Shown here: positions 7,087-14,122 of the stretch, one piece after another
How the letters are laid out: every line of letters begins with the position of its first letter
Position numbering within the stretch: the first letter of the stretch is position 1
From: CAZYXZ01 sp964651395
GTDB lineage: Bacteria; Actinomycetota; Actinomycetes; BP-191
DNA length: 23,638 nucleotides
NCBI GenBank assembly: GCA_964651395.1
Contig: CAZYXZ010000052.1
Coordinates: 1 to 23,638, forward strand
Direction of reading: 5' to 3'
Notes under the pieces: generated by a model
Seen by the model: the letters and a program-made list of their open reading frames with translations, nothing else
Told to the model about the DNA's origin: nothing
Databases searched by the model: none
Made by a program: the position numbers and the translations under genes

Positions 7087-8951
7087 GCCGCGTTCACAAC
7101 CGACCACGAGAAGTGCGCAGCGGCGTACTCCCGGGACTTCTTGCGCATTCCCGAGAGCTTCCGCGGCGTCAGCGCGGCGACCTCGCGAAGCAGCTCGGCC
7201 AGCTCCTCGGCGTCGGCGAAGTAGCGCGCCGCATCGCCGGCCACCTCACGGTTCTCCGGGGTGTCGAGGACGAGGCACGGGTTGCCCGCGCCCAGCGCCT
7301 CGATCAACGCGGGGTGCGTACCGCCCACCTCCGTCGCGTGGATGTACGCGCGCGCGCCGGCCTGCAGCGCGAGGTAGTCGTCGCCGAACAGCGGGCCCGG
7401 CAGGACAGCGTGCGGGGCCGCGACCGCGCGGACCCGGGCCTCGATCGCGTCGTCGTAGGTCGCCCCGCCGAGCATCACCAACGGCAGCGTCACGCCGGAG
7501 CGGGCGTGCGCCTCCGCGACGAGGTCCGGGTTGTTCTCCGGCTCCCAGCGCGACACGTAGAGGAAGAAGCAGTCCTGCTCCACGGCGAGTTCGGGAGGCA
7601 GCGGAGGCTCCCCCCGTGTGAGCAGGTCCGCGCCGTACGGGATCATCACGGAGTCGGCGTCGTGACGGACCCGGTAGTAGGTGCGTACCTCCTCCGCGTC
7701 GGTCACCAGCACGGATGCCATCCGCACCGACATCCACTCCCCCATGCGGTACCAGGCGCGTCCGGCGATGCCCCACTTCGTACGCCGCCACTCGAGGCCG
7801 TCGACGTTGAGGATCACGCGGCGGCCGGCGGCGCGAAGCAGCGGTAGCGTCGGGGCGTTCGCTGAGTTGCAGAGCACGACGTCGCGGATGCGCGTGCGCA
7901 GCACCAGGTGCAACGACGAGAGCGCGGTGTGCACGACGGTGTCGAGGTACTTGTTGCGGATCGTCGGCAGCGTCACCAGACGGATGCCGCGCCACTCGCG
8001 ACCGGCCGTCGCGTAGTGGCTGCGGCAGTAGACGGCGACCGGGACTCCTGCCGCGACCAGGTCGAGCGCCAACCGCTCGGCGAAGGTCTCGAACCCGCCG
8101 TAGTTCGCCGGAATGCCGCGCGTGCCGAGGATGGCTACCCCTCGCCGGCTGCGCAGCTCACGCTGGCGCACGGCACGACGCCGCGGCGTGAGACCCGCCG
8201 CGCGGAGCAGCGGGACGCCGTGCAGCATCGCGACGCTGGCCACGCGCAGGTCGAGCCCGCGCAGCCCGGGCGCGAGCAGGACGTCGACTCCGGCACCCGA
8301 CAGGGACGCGGCGAGGCGCGCGGCGTCACTCTCGGTGAGCGCGCCGGCGGGGACCACGAGGCCGTCCACACGCAGCCGCAGCGCGCTCGCCGCGAGATCC
8401 TCCGGCGTCTGGTCGCCGCGCAGCCGTTCGACGATGCGGAACGGAGCGCCCGGTGCCCGCGTCAGGTCGTCGTAGAGCCGGCGCGCACCCGCGTCGTCGC
8501 CGACCAGCGCGTAGCGCTCGAGACCGATCCCGAAGGGTACGAGCAGCCGGCGACCACGGCGCACCGCTCCCCGGGTCACGATCCCGGAGATCATCGCGCC
8601 GAAGGCGACCAGGCCGATCCAGGCGCGTGACAGGTCACCGCCGTAGAAGACGACGTTGACCAGGTACAGCCCGACGCCGACCAGCACACCCGCCTCGAAA
8701 GCCTCCGGCACGTTGGTCACCCCGGCACGGACCGCGCCGCGTCGGTAGAGCCCGCTCGCGCGACCGGCCACGATGAGCAGCAGCGCGACGACGAAGGTCG
8801 CCGCCCAGTAGCGCTCCGCCAGCGGCGCGGGCACGGTCACGTCCTCGAAGCGCAGCCGGTAGGCCAGCCGCGCGACACCGACCCCGACGGCGATGTCCAT
8901 GAGCATCAGCAGCACGTCCCGCGGGCGGCGCATGGCGAGCGGGGCAGGCAT
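7050..8951 (-). CDS. Chimeric membrane protein: sugar-phosphotransferase N-terminal half fused to a GT4/DUF1972 glycosyltransferase
   Basis: 633 aa. Residues 1-130 hold four predicted membrane helices (about 11-30, 47-64, 86-103, 109-127). Residues about 145-250 form a Rossmann-like domain (YALVGDDAGARRLYDDL; ending MLHGVPLLR). This is the layout of polyprenyl glycosylphosphotransferases (WbaP/CpsE type, CoA_binding_3). The catalytic bacterial sugar transferase domain expected next is missing; from about 271 a complete GT4/DUF1972 rhamnosyltransferase-like enzyme follows (GVAILGTRGIPANYGGFETF at 271-290; later LNVDGLEWRRTKWG, LYVSRWEPENNP and GGTHPALIEALGAG). The result would be a membrane-anchored glycosyltransferase extending a lipid-linked sugar. 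ATG 8951 is chosen because TAGATT is 7 nt upstream and the upstream in-frame extension overlaps the divergent pseB gene. An assembly or deletion fusion cannot be excluded. Confidence 0.85.
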   Translation of the reverse strand: MPAPLAMRRPRDVLLMLMDIAVGVGVARLAYRLRFEDVTVPAPLAERYWAATFVVALLLIVAGRASGLYRRGAVRAGVTNVPEAFEAGVLVGVGLYLVNVVFYGGDLSRAWIGLVAFGAMISGIVTRGAVRRGRRLLVPFGIGLERYALVGDDAGARRLYDDLTRAPGAPFRIVERLRGDQTPEDLAASALRLRVDGLVVPAGALTESDAARLAASLSGAGVDVLLAPGLRGLDLRVASVAMLHGVPLLRAAGLTPRRRAVRQRELRSRRGVAILGTRGIPANYGGFETFAERLALDLVAAGVPVAVYCRSHYATAGREWRGIRLVTLPTIRNKYLDTVVHTALSSLHLVLRTRIRDVVLCNSANAPTLPLLRAAGRRVILNVDGLEWRRTKWGIAGRAWYRMGEWMSVRMASVLVTDAEEVRTYYRVRHDADSVMIPYGADLLTRGEPPLPPELAVEQDCFFLYVSRWEPENNPDLVAEAHARSGVTLPLVMLGGATYDDAIEARVRAVAAPHAVLPGPLFGDDYLALQAGARAYIHATEVGGTHPALIEALGAGNPCLVLDTPENREVAGDAARYFADAEELAELLREVAALTPRKLSGMRKKSREYAAAHFSWSVVNAAYLELLRGSEKS

Positions 8952-8958
8952 GGTCAGG

Positions 8959-8964
8959 AATCTA
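8959..8964 (-). promoter_or_regulatory. -10 element, leaderless promoter of the chimeric glycosyltransferase gene
   Basis: Minus-strand TAGATT ends 7 nt before ATG 8951. It sits in the 97-bp region that divides this gene from the pseudaminic acid operon. Confidence 0.5.
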
Positions 8965-9035
8965 CGGGCTGGGCCGGAGCAGCATGTCCAGGCGCGCACC
9001 GCGGGTTCGTGACGGGCGCGGGGCGCATGAGCAAG

Positions 9036-9041
9036 GATGAT
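9036..9041 (+). promoter_or_regulatory. Possible -10 element of the pseudaminic acid operon
   Basis: GATGAT lies 7 nt before ATG 9049 and keeps the A and final T of TAnnnT. The same stretch contains AAGGA (9033-9037), an alternative Shine-Dalgarno sequence 11 nt from ATG 9049. Which one operates cannot be decided by eye. Confidence 0.25.
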
Positions 9042-9048
9042 GACCGAC

Positions 9049-10017
9049 ATGGATCTCTCGGGGACGACGATTCTGCTCACCGGTGGCACCGGTTCGTTCG
9101 GCACGGCGTTCACCAGCCGCGTCCTCGCGGACTGGCCGGACGCCGTGATCCGGCTGTACTCGCGCGACGAGCTCAAGCAGTCGGAGTCGCGAGCGAGGTT
9201 CGGCGACGACCAGGTGCGCTACTTCATCGGCGACGTTCGCGACCGAGCCCGGCTGGTCCGCGCCGCCAAGGGCGCTGACATCGTCATCCACGCCGCCGCG
9301 ATGAAGCAGGTGCCGGCCTGCGAGTACAACCCGTTCGAGGCCATCCAGACCAACGTCATCGGCGCCCAGAACGTCGTCGACGCCGCCATCGACGCGGGGG
9401 TGCCGCGCGTCCTCGGCGTCTCCACCGACAAGGCGGTCAACCCGGTCAACCTCTACGGCGCGACCAAGCTGTGCGCCGAGAAGATCATCGTGCAGGGCAA
9501 CGCGTACGCCGCCCAGTCACCGACGCGTCTGGCCTGCGTCCGCTACGGCAACGTCGTCGGCTCGCGCGGTTCGGTGGTGCCCCTGTTCCAGCAGCAGGTC
9601 CACGCGGGACGGCTCACCATCACCGACGAGCGCATGACCCGGTTCTGGATCACCCTGCCCCAGGCCGTCGACCTCGTCGTCTACGCGCTCGGCGCGATGA
9701 CCGGCGGTGAGGTGTTCATCCCCAAGATCCCGTCGATGCGCGTCGTCGACCTCGCCGAGGCGATGGCGCCGGGCCTGCCGCGGGACGTGATCGGCATCCG
9801 GCCGGGCGAGAAGCTGCACGAGATCCTGCTGACCGCCGACGAGAGCCGGCATGCGGTCGACGCGGGTGACGTCTACGTCGTCCTCCCCGAACAGCCGTGG
9901 TGGACGGAGGACGAGCGCTGGGCCGAGGGCAAGCCGCTCGAGGACGGCTTCGTCTACGCGAGCGACACCAACGACCAGTGGCTGCGCCCGGACCAGCTCG
10001 CGTCGCTGCTCCCGTGA
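9049..10017 (+). CDS. pseB: UDP-N-acetylglucosamine 4,6-dehydratase (inverting), PseB
   Basis: 322 aa. First step of pseudaminic acid synthesis: dehydrates and C5-epimerises UDP-GlcNAc to the UDP-L-arabino-4-keto sugar in the cytoplasm. The NAD(P) motif TGGTGSFG (11-18) and the family signatures AAMKQVPACEYNPFEAIQTN and STDKAVNPVNLYGATK are unmistakable; D127, K128, Y136 and K140 fall in the SDR active site, with Asp-Lys in place of the catalytic Ser, as in the PseB/FlaA1 branch. ATG 9049 is preferred to 9037 or 9040 because homologues start just before the nucleotide-binding loop. It opens a ten-gene operon, and its stop overlaps the pseC start (GTGA). The C-terminal extension (EQPWWTEDERW) is longer than in proteobacterial enzymes. 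Confidence 0.95.
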   Translation: MDLSGTTILLTGGTGSFGTAFTSRVLADWPDAVIRLYSRDELKQSESRARFGDDQVRYFIGDVRDRARLVRAAKGADIVIHAAAMKQVPACEYNPFEAIQTNVIGAQNVVDAAIDAGVPRVLGVSTDKAVNPVNLYGATKLCAEKIIVQGNAYAAQSPTRLACVRYGNVVGSRGSVVPLFQQQVHAGRLTITDERMTRFWITLPQAVDLVVYALGAMTGGEVFIPKIPSMRVVDLAEAMAPGLPRDVIGIRPGEKLHEILLTADESRHAVDAGDVYVVLPEQPWWTEDERWAEGKPLEDGFVYASDTNDQWLRPDQLASLLP

Positions 10018-11093
10018 TCCCGTACGGCCGCCAGTCGGTGGACGACGACGACATCGCGGCGGTCGTCGGCGTCCTGAAGGGTGACTGGCTGACGACCGGT
10101 CCGTACGTCGAGGAGTTCGAGACGCAGCTCGCCGCCACCGTGGCAGCCGAGCACGCGGTGGCCTTCAGCAGCGGGACGGCGGCGCTGCATGCCGCGGCCG
10201 CCGCCGCGGGGCTCGGTCCCGGCGACGTCGTCGTCACGTCCCCGCTGTCCTTCGCGGCGAGTGCGAGCTGCGCACGCTACGTCGGCGCCGAGGCCGCGTT
10301 CGTCAACATCGACCCGGACACCCTCTGCCTCGACCCCGCGCGGCTCCCACCGGCGTACGACGCACTCGTCGCCGTCCACTACGCCGGCCGCCCCATGGAC
10401 CTCTCGACCCTGGCCCACCGACCGCGCGTCGTCATCGAGGACGCCGCACACGCCCTCGGGGCGATGACCCCGGACGGCCCGGTGGGCAACTGCGCTCGCT
10501 CAGACCTCTGCGTCTTCTCCTTCCATCCGGTGAAGACGATCACCACCGGCGAGGGCGGCGCGGTCACCACCAACTCCGCGGACCTTGCGGACCGGATGCG
10601 CCGCTTCCGCAACCACGGCATGGTCCGCCAGCCGGAACACGGCGGCTGGTACTACGAGATCACCGAGCTCGCCTACAACTACCGGATCACCGACCTGCAG
10701 TGCGCGCTCGGCACCTCGCAGCTCCGCCGGCTGGGCGCGTTCCTCGAGCGGCGCACCGCCCTGGCCGCGCGCTACGACGAGCTGCTGGCCGGCACGGCGG
10801 TCCAGCTGCCGCCTCATGCCGCGCCCGGTGCGACGCACGCCTACCACCTGTTCCCGGTTCGCGTGCCGGACCGACGGCGCGTGTACGACGGGATGCACGC
10901 GGCGGGCGTCGGTGCACAGGTGCACTACGTGCCCATCTACCGGCACCCGCTCTACGCCGACCTCGGCCTGTCGCCGGCGCAGTTCCCGGAGACCGAGCGC
11001 GCGTACGAGGCCCTGCTCTCCCTGCCGCTGCACGCGGGACTCACGGACGCGGAGCAGGACCATGTCGTCGCCTCTCTCCTGGCGCTGCTGTGA
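10014..11093 (+). CDS. pseC: UDP-4-amino-4,6-dideoxy-N-acetyl-beta-L-altrosamine transaminase, PseC
   Basis: 359 aa, DegT/DnrJ/EryC1/StrS family PLP aminotransferase. It aminates C4 of the PseB product. The Schiff-base lysine is K174 in FSFHPVKTITTGEGGAV; other markers are FSSGTAALH (cofactor phosphate region), IEDAAHALGA with the PLP-ring Asp, and GYNYR-type AYNYRITDLQCALG. The N-terminus IPYGRQSVDDDDI and the segment VHYVPIYRHPLY match PseC closely. GTG 10014 overlaps the pseB stop by 4 nt; an in-frame extension upstream would run inside pseB. Position directly after pseB and before pseI/pseG supports PseC over a general sugar aminotransferase. Confidence 0.93.
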   Translation: MIPYGRQSVDDDDIAAVVGVLKGDWLTTGPYVEEFETQLAATVAAEHAVAFSSGTAALHAAAAAAGLGPGDVVVTSPLSFAASASCARYVGAEAAFVNIDPDTLCLDPARLPPAYDALVAVHYAGRPMDLSTLAHRPRVVIEDAAHALGAMTPDGPVGNCARSDLCVFSFHPVKTITTGEGGAVTTNSADLADRMRRFRNHGMVRQPEHGGWYYEITELAYNYRITDLQCALGTSQLRRLGAFLERRTALAARYDELLAGTAVQLPPHAAPGATHAYHLFPVRVPDRRRVYDGMHAAGVGAQVHYVPIYRHPLYADLGLSPAQFPETERAYEALLSLPLHAGLTDAEQDHVVASLLALL

Positions 11094-12133
11094 CCGTCGC
11101 CCTCGGCGGGCGGATGGTCGGCGACGGCCATCCCTGCTACGTCATCGCCGAGGCGGGCGCCAACCACAACCGTGACCTCGACACCGCACTGCGGCTCGTG
11201 GACGTCGCCGTGCGCGCCGGCGCGGACGCCGTGAAGTTCCAGACCTACACCGGCAAGGATCTTTACTCGACGAAGACCCCGCGCTTCGACTACCTCGGCG
11301 AGCTCGGGGCGCAGCCGGCGCACGAGCTGCTGGAATCCCTCGCCCTTCCCCGCGCATGGCAGGCGCAGCTGGCCCGGCACGCGCGCGACCAGGGCATCGA
11401 GTTCCTCAGCTCGCCGTTCGACCGGGCCGCAGTCGACGAGCTCGACGCGATCGGCGTGCCGGCGTTCAAGGTGGCCTCGTTCGAGATCGTCGACCTGGGA
11501 CTCGTCGGCTACATCGGCAGCAAGGGCCGGCCGGTCATCCTCTCCACCGGTATGGCCACGAACGAGGAGATCCAGGAGGCCGTCGACGCTGCGCGCGCCG
11601 GCGGCGCCCGCGACATCTGCCTGCTCCAGTGCGCATCCCTCTATCCAGCTCCGCCGCGGATCATGAACCTGCGGGCGATCCCGGCGATGAAGGCGACGTT
11701 CGGCGTCCCGGTCGGGCTGTCCGACCACACGCTGGGCAGCCACGTCGCGACCGCCGCGGTCGCGATCGGGGCGAACCTCGTCGAGAAGCACTTCACCCTC
11801 GACCGTGCGCAGCCCGGGCCGGACCACCCGTTCGCGGTCGAGCCTGACGAGCTCGTGGAGCTGGTCCGGCAGATCCGCGACGTCGAGTCCGCGTTGGGTG
11901 ACGGCCTCAAGAGCGGGCCGTCCGATCTCGAGGCGCAGGAGATGTACACGAAGGCGCGCCGATCCGTGGTCGCCGCCCGCGACATCCCGCGTGGCACGGT
12001 GATCACCGCGGAGATGCTCACGGTGAAGCGTCCCGGGCACGGCGTCCCGCCGCGCCAGCTGGACGAGCTGGTCGGCAGGACCGCGGCCCGCGACATCGAG
12101 GAGGACGAGGTCATCACCTGGGACCTCGTATGA
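11090..12133 (+). CDS. pseI: Pseudaminic acid synthase, PseI (NeuB family)
   Basis: 347 aa. Condenses 2,4-diacetamido-2,4,6-trideoxy-L-altrose with phosphoenolpyruvate to give pseudaminic acid. The NeuB TIM barrel spans about 17-275 with VIAEAGANHN, KFQTY, STGMAT, LLQCASLYP, GLSDHTLG and VEKHFTLDR; the histidines in the last two are the expected metal ligands. A C-terminal SAF (antifreeze-like) domain, about 285-345, has RSVVAARDIPRGTVIT and VKRPGHGV. Substrate choice among NeuB, LegI and PseI cannot be fixed from motifs alone, but pseB, pseC and pseG on both sides make PseI by far the best fit. GTG 11090 overlaps the pseC stop (GTGA); the last bases overlap pseG by ATGA. Confidence 0.93.
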   Translation: MTVALGGRMVGDGHPCYVIAEAGANHNRDLDTALRLVDVAVRAGADAVKFQTYTGKDLYSTKTPRFDYLGELGAQPAHELLESLALPRAWQAQLARHARDQGIEFLSSPFDRAAVDELDAIGVPAFKVASFEIVDLGLVGYIGSKGRPVILSTGMATNEEIQEAVDAARAGGARDICLLQCASLYPAPPRIMNLRAIPAMKATFGVPVGLSDHTLGSHVATAAVAIGANLVEKHFTLDRAQPGPDHPFAVEPDELVELVRQIRDVESALGDGLKSGPSDLEAQEMYTKARRSVVAARDIPRGTVITAEMLTVKRPGHGVPPRQLDELVGRTAARDIEEDEVITWDLV

Positions 12134-12972
12134 CGACCGTGGCCCTGGTCTACGACGAAGGGCCGGGTGTGGGACTCGGCCACCGGTCCCGGATGCAGAC
12201 GCTGGCCCGGGCGCTGACCACGCGGGGGCTCGAGGTCACGCTCGGCACCGAGCCGCAACCGGCGGACGTCCTGGTCGTCGACTCGTACCTGCGCCGGGCG
12301 GACGACGCCCTGACGTTCCCGGCGCGCGTGGTCGTCGCCGTAGAGGACCTGGAGCGCGACCTGGCCGTCGACCTGCTCGTCGACCCGAACCCGGGCGGCC
12401 GGCCGGACGCCTACGCGAAGGCGGGTGTCGTGCTGCGCGGGCCGCGCTACGCGCTCGTCCCATCGGCGGCCGGTCCGCCGCCCCCTCCGCAGGACCCGGC
12501 CCGCCTCGTGCTGGTCACGACCGGTGCGGCCGACACCGAGGGCGCCGGCGCGTCGATCGCCGCCGGCATCGTCGCTGGAGCGCCGGAGCTGGAGGTGCGG
12601 CTCGTGATCGGAGCGTGGGGCAGCACCGTGGTCCCGGACGGCGTCGTCCCGGTCGTCGGCGCCGACTCGCTCGCCGCCGACCTCACGGCAGCGGACGTCG
12701 TCGTCACCGCGGCCGGCGTGACGATGCTGGAGTCGCTGCTGCTCGGCCGGCCGACCGTCGCCGTCCAGCTCGCTGCCAACCAGGAGCGCGCGGTCGCCGG
12801 CGCAGAGCAGGCCGGCGCCGTGGCCCGCGCGTCGCTGACCGACGCGGCCGGGGTCACCCTTGCCCTGTGTGCCGACTCTGCCCGGCGACTCGCGCTCTCC
12901 GCTGCGGCCACGTCGTACGTCGACGGCGGCGGACCGCAGCGCGTCGCGGAGGAGATCTGTGCCCTCCTCTGA
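12130..12972 (+). CDS. pseG: UDP-2,4-diacetamido-2,4,6-trideoxy-beta-L-altropyranose hydrolase, PseG
   Basis: 280 aa, a GT-B fold hydrolase related to MurG (SpsG/PseG family). It removes UDP from the diacetamido sugar so that PseI can use it. The N-terminal GVGLGHRSRM carries the catalytic-type histidine H18; the C-terminal VVTAAGVTMLESLLLGRPTV and LAANQERAVAGAEQAGAV match the nucleotide-binding half of the family. An alanine- and valine-rich middle is the least conserved part, and the protein is about the usual length. ATG 12130 overlaps the pseI stop (ATGA). Its 3' end overlaps the next gene by 14 nt, with that gene's ribosome binding site inside pseG. Confidence 0.9.
   Translation: MTTVALVYDEGPGVGLGHRSRMQTLARALTTRGLEVTLGTEPQPADVLVVDSYLRRADDALTFPARVVVAVEDLERDLAVDLLVDPNPGGRPDAYAKAGVVLRGPRYALVPSAAGPPPPPQDPARLVLVTTGAADTEGAGASIAAGIVAGAPELEVRLVIGAWGSTVVPDGVVPVVGADSLAADLTAADVVVTAAGVTMLESLLLGRPTVAVQLAANQERAVAGAEQAGAVARASLTDAAGVTLALCADSARRLALSAAATSYVDGGGPQRVAEEICALL
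12948..12954 (+). promoter_or_regulatory. Strong ribosome binding site for the PseF-PseH fusion gene
   Basis: GGAGGAG inside the 3' end of pseG sits 4 nt before GTG 12959. This is the best Shine-Dalgarno sequence in the operon and fixes the start of the fusion gene, excluding the longer in-frame reading from 12860. Confidence 0.7.
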
Positions 12973-14122
12973 CGGCGGCGTGCTCTGCGTCGTGCAGGCA
13001 CGAACGGGGTCCACGCGGCTGCCCGGCAAGGTCCTGGCCGACCTCGGCGGCCGGCCGATGCTCGCCTTCCTGCTCGACCGGATCGCCGGCCTGCCGGTCG
13101 CGGAGATCGTGCTCGCCACGAGCACGCTCGAGCGCGACGACCCGGTCGCCGAGCTCGCGTCTGCGGCCGGTGTCGCCGTGGTCCGCGGTCCCGAGCAGGA
13201 CGTGCTCGCGCGCTTCGCACTCGCGCTGCAGGACCGGGCACCGCGCGCGGTCGTCCGCCTCACGGCGGACTGCCCGCTGATCGACCCGCAGGTGGTGGCC
13301 GACGTCATCGCGCTGCGCGAGGCCCGGGACGCCGACTACGCGACGAACGTCCTGCCGCGAACCTTCCCCAAGGGCCTCGACGTGGAAGTGATGTCCGCGG
13401 CGGCGTTGGCCACAGCGGCCGCGGAGGCGACGGACCCGGTCGAGCGCGAGCACGTCACGCCCTTCCTCTACCGGCGCCCGGAGCGGTTCCGGCTGGCCAA
13501 CCTGCGCTGCCCTGAGCCGCTCGGCCGCGAGCGGTGGACCGTCGACACGCCGGCCGACCTCGAACGGGTCCGCGGCATCGTCGCGCGGACGACAGCCGGC
13601 TCCTGGCGCGAGGTGCTCCGGGTGGCCGGGCGGTCCGGCGCACCGGCAGCCGGAGAGCTCGCCCTGCGCCCGGCCGAGGAGACCGACGCGGACTTCGTCC
13701 TCGCACTGCGCAACGACCCGGACGCCGTGCGGTTCAGCGGCACCGGCGCTGCGGTCGCGCCCGCCGACCACGCGCGGTGGTACGCCGCGCGGCTCGACGA
13801 TCCCGGCACGCCGCTGTGGATCGCCGAGGTGGACGGCGCGGCGGTGGCCACGACCCGACTGGACGTGGTGAGCGGGGTGGCCGAGGTGAGCATCGCGGTC
13901 GCCCCCGAGGCGCGCGGCCGTGGCCTCGCCGGACGGACGCTGGGCCTGCTGCAGGACGTCGTGCGTCACGGGGTGCAGGTGACCCGGCTGGTGGCCGCGG
14001 TCCATCCGGGCAACGCGGCCTCGCTGCGGTTGTTCCAGGCGGCGGGCTTCTCGACCGATGGTTCACGCGAGGGAATGCAGCTGCTGACCTGGGACAATCC
14101 CGGGGTGGAGGTCTCGTCGTGA
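12959..14122 (+). CDS. Bifunctional SpsF-type cytidylyltransferase (PseF role) fused to GNAT acetyltransferase (PseH role)
   Basis: 387 aa with two catalytic domains. Residues 8-205 are a cytidylyltransferase of SpsF type: VVQARTGSTRLPGK (11-24) for CTP binding, VVRGPEQDVLARF (74-86), LTADCPLIDP (101-110) and a C-terminal EREHVTPFLYRRPE segment. It should make the CMP-sugar, filling the PseF role although it is not the NeuA-like PseF of Campylobacter. Residues about 233-378 are a GNAT domain with the acetyl-CoA loop APEARGRGLAG (315-325) and VHPGNAASLRLFQAAGF; it should N-acetylate the 4-amino group, the PseH step. No separate pseF or pseH lies in the operon, so the fusion completes the pathway. 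It joins step 3 with the last step. The stop overlaps the next start (GTGA). Confidence 0.88.
   Translation: MPSSDGGVLCVVQARTGSTRLPGKVLADLGGRPMLAFLLDRIAGLPVAEIVLATSTLERDDPVAELASAAGVAVVRGPEQDVLARFALALQDRAPRAVVRLTADCPLIDPQVVADVIALREARDADYATNVLPRTFPKGLDVEVMSAAALATAAAEATDPVEREHVTPFLYRRPERFRLANLRCPEPLGRERWTVDTPADLERVRGIVARTTAGSWREVLRVAGRSGAPAAGELALRPAEETDADFVLALRNDPDAVRFSGTGAAVAPADHARWYAARLDDPGTPLWIAEVDGAAVATTRLDVVSGVAEVSIAVAPEARGRGLAGRTLGLLQDVVRHGVQVTRLVAAVHPGNAASLRLFQAAGFSTDGSREGMQLLTWDNPGVEVSS

Noticed and set aside
8952..9176. N-terminal extension of the chimeric transferase by 75 residues
   Set aside because: It would overlap the divergent pseB start, has no domain sense, and the TAGATT-7-ATG arrangement supports 8951.
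11090..12133. Sialic acid (NeuB) or legionaminic acid synthase
   Set aside because: Motifs alone do not separate these, but PseB (inverting dehydratase), PseC and PseG neighbours define the pseudaminic acid branch.
12854..14005. Antisense frame of 383 codons opposite the PseF-PseH fusion
   Set aside because: His/Arg-rich shadow of codon bias; no domain seen, while the plus strand has two.
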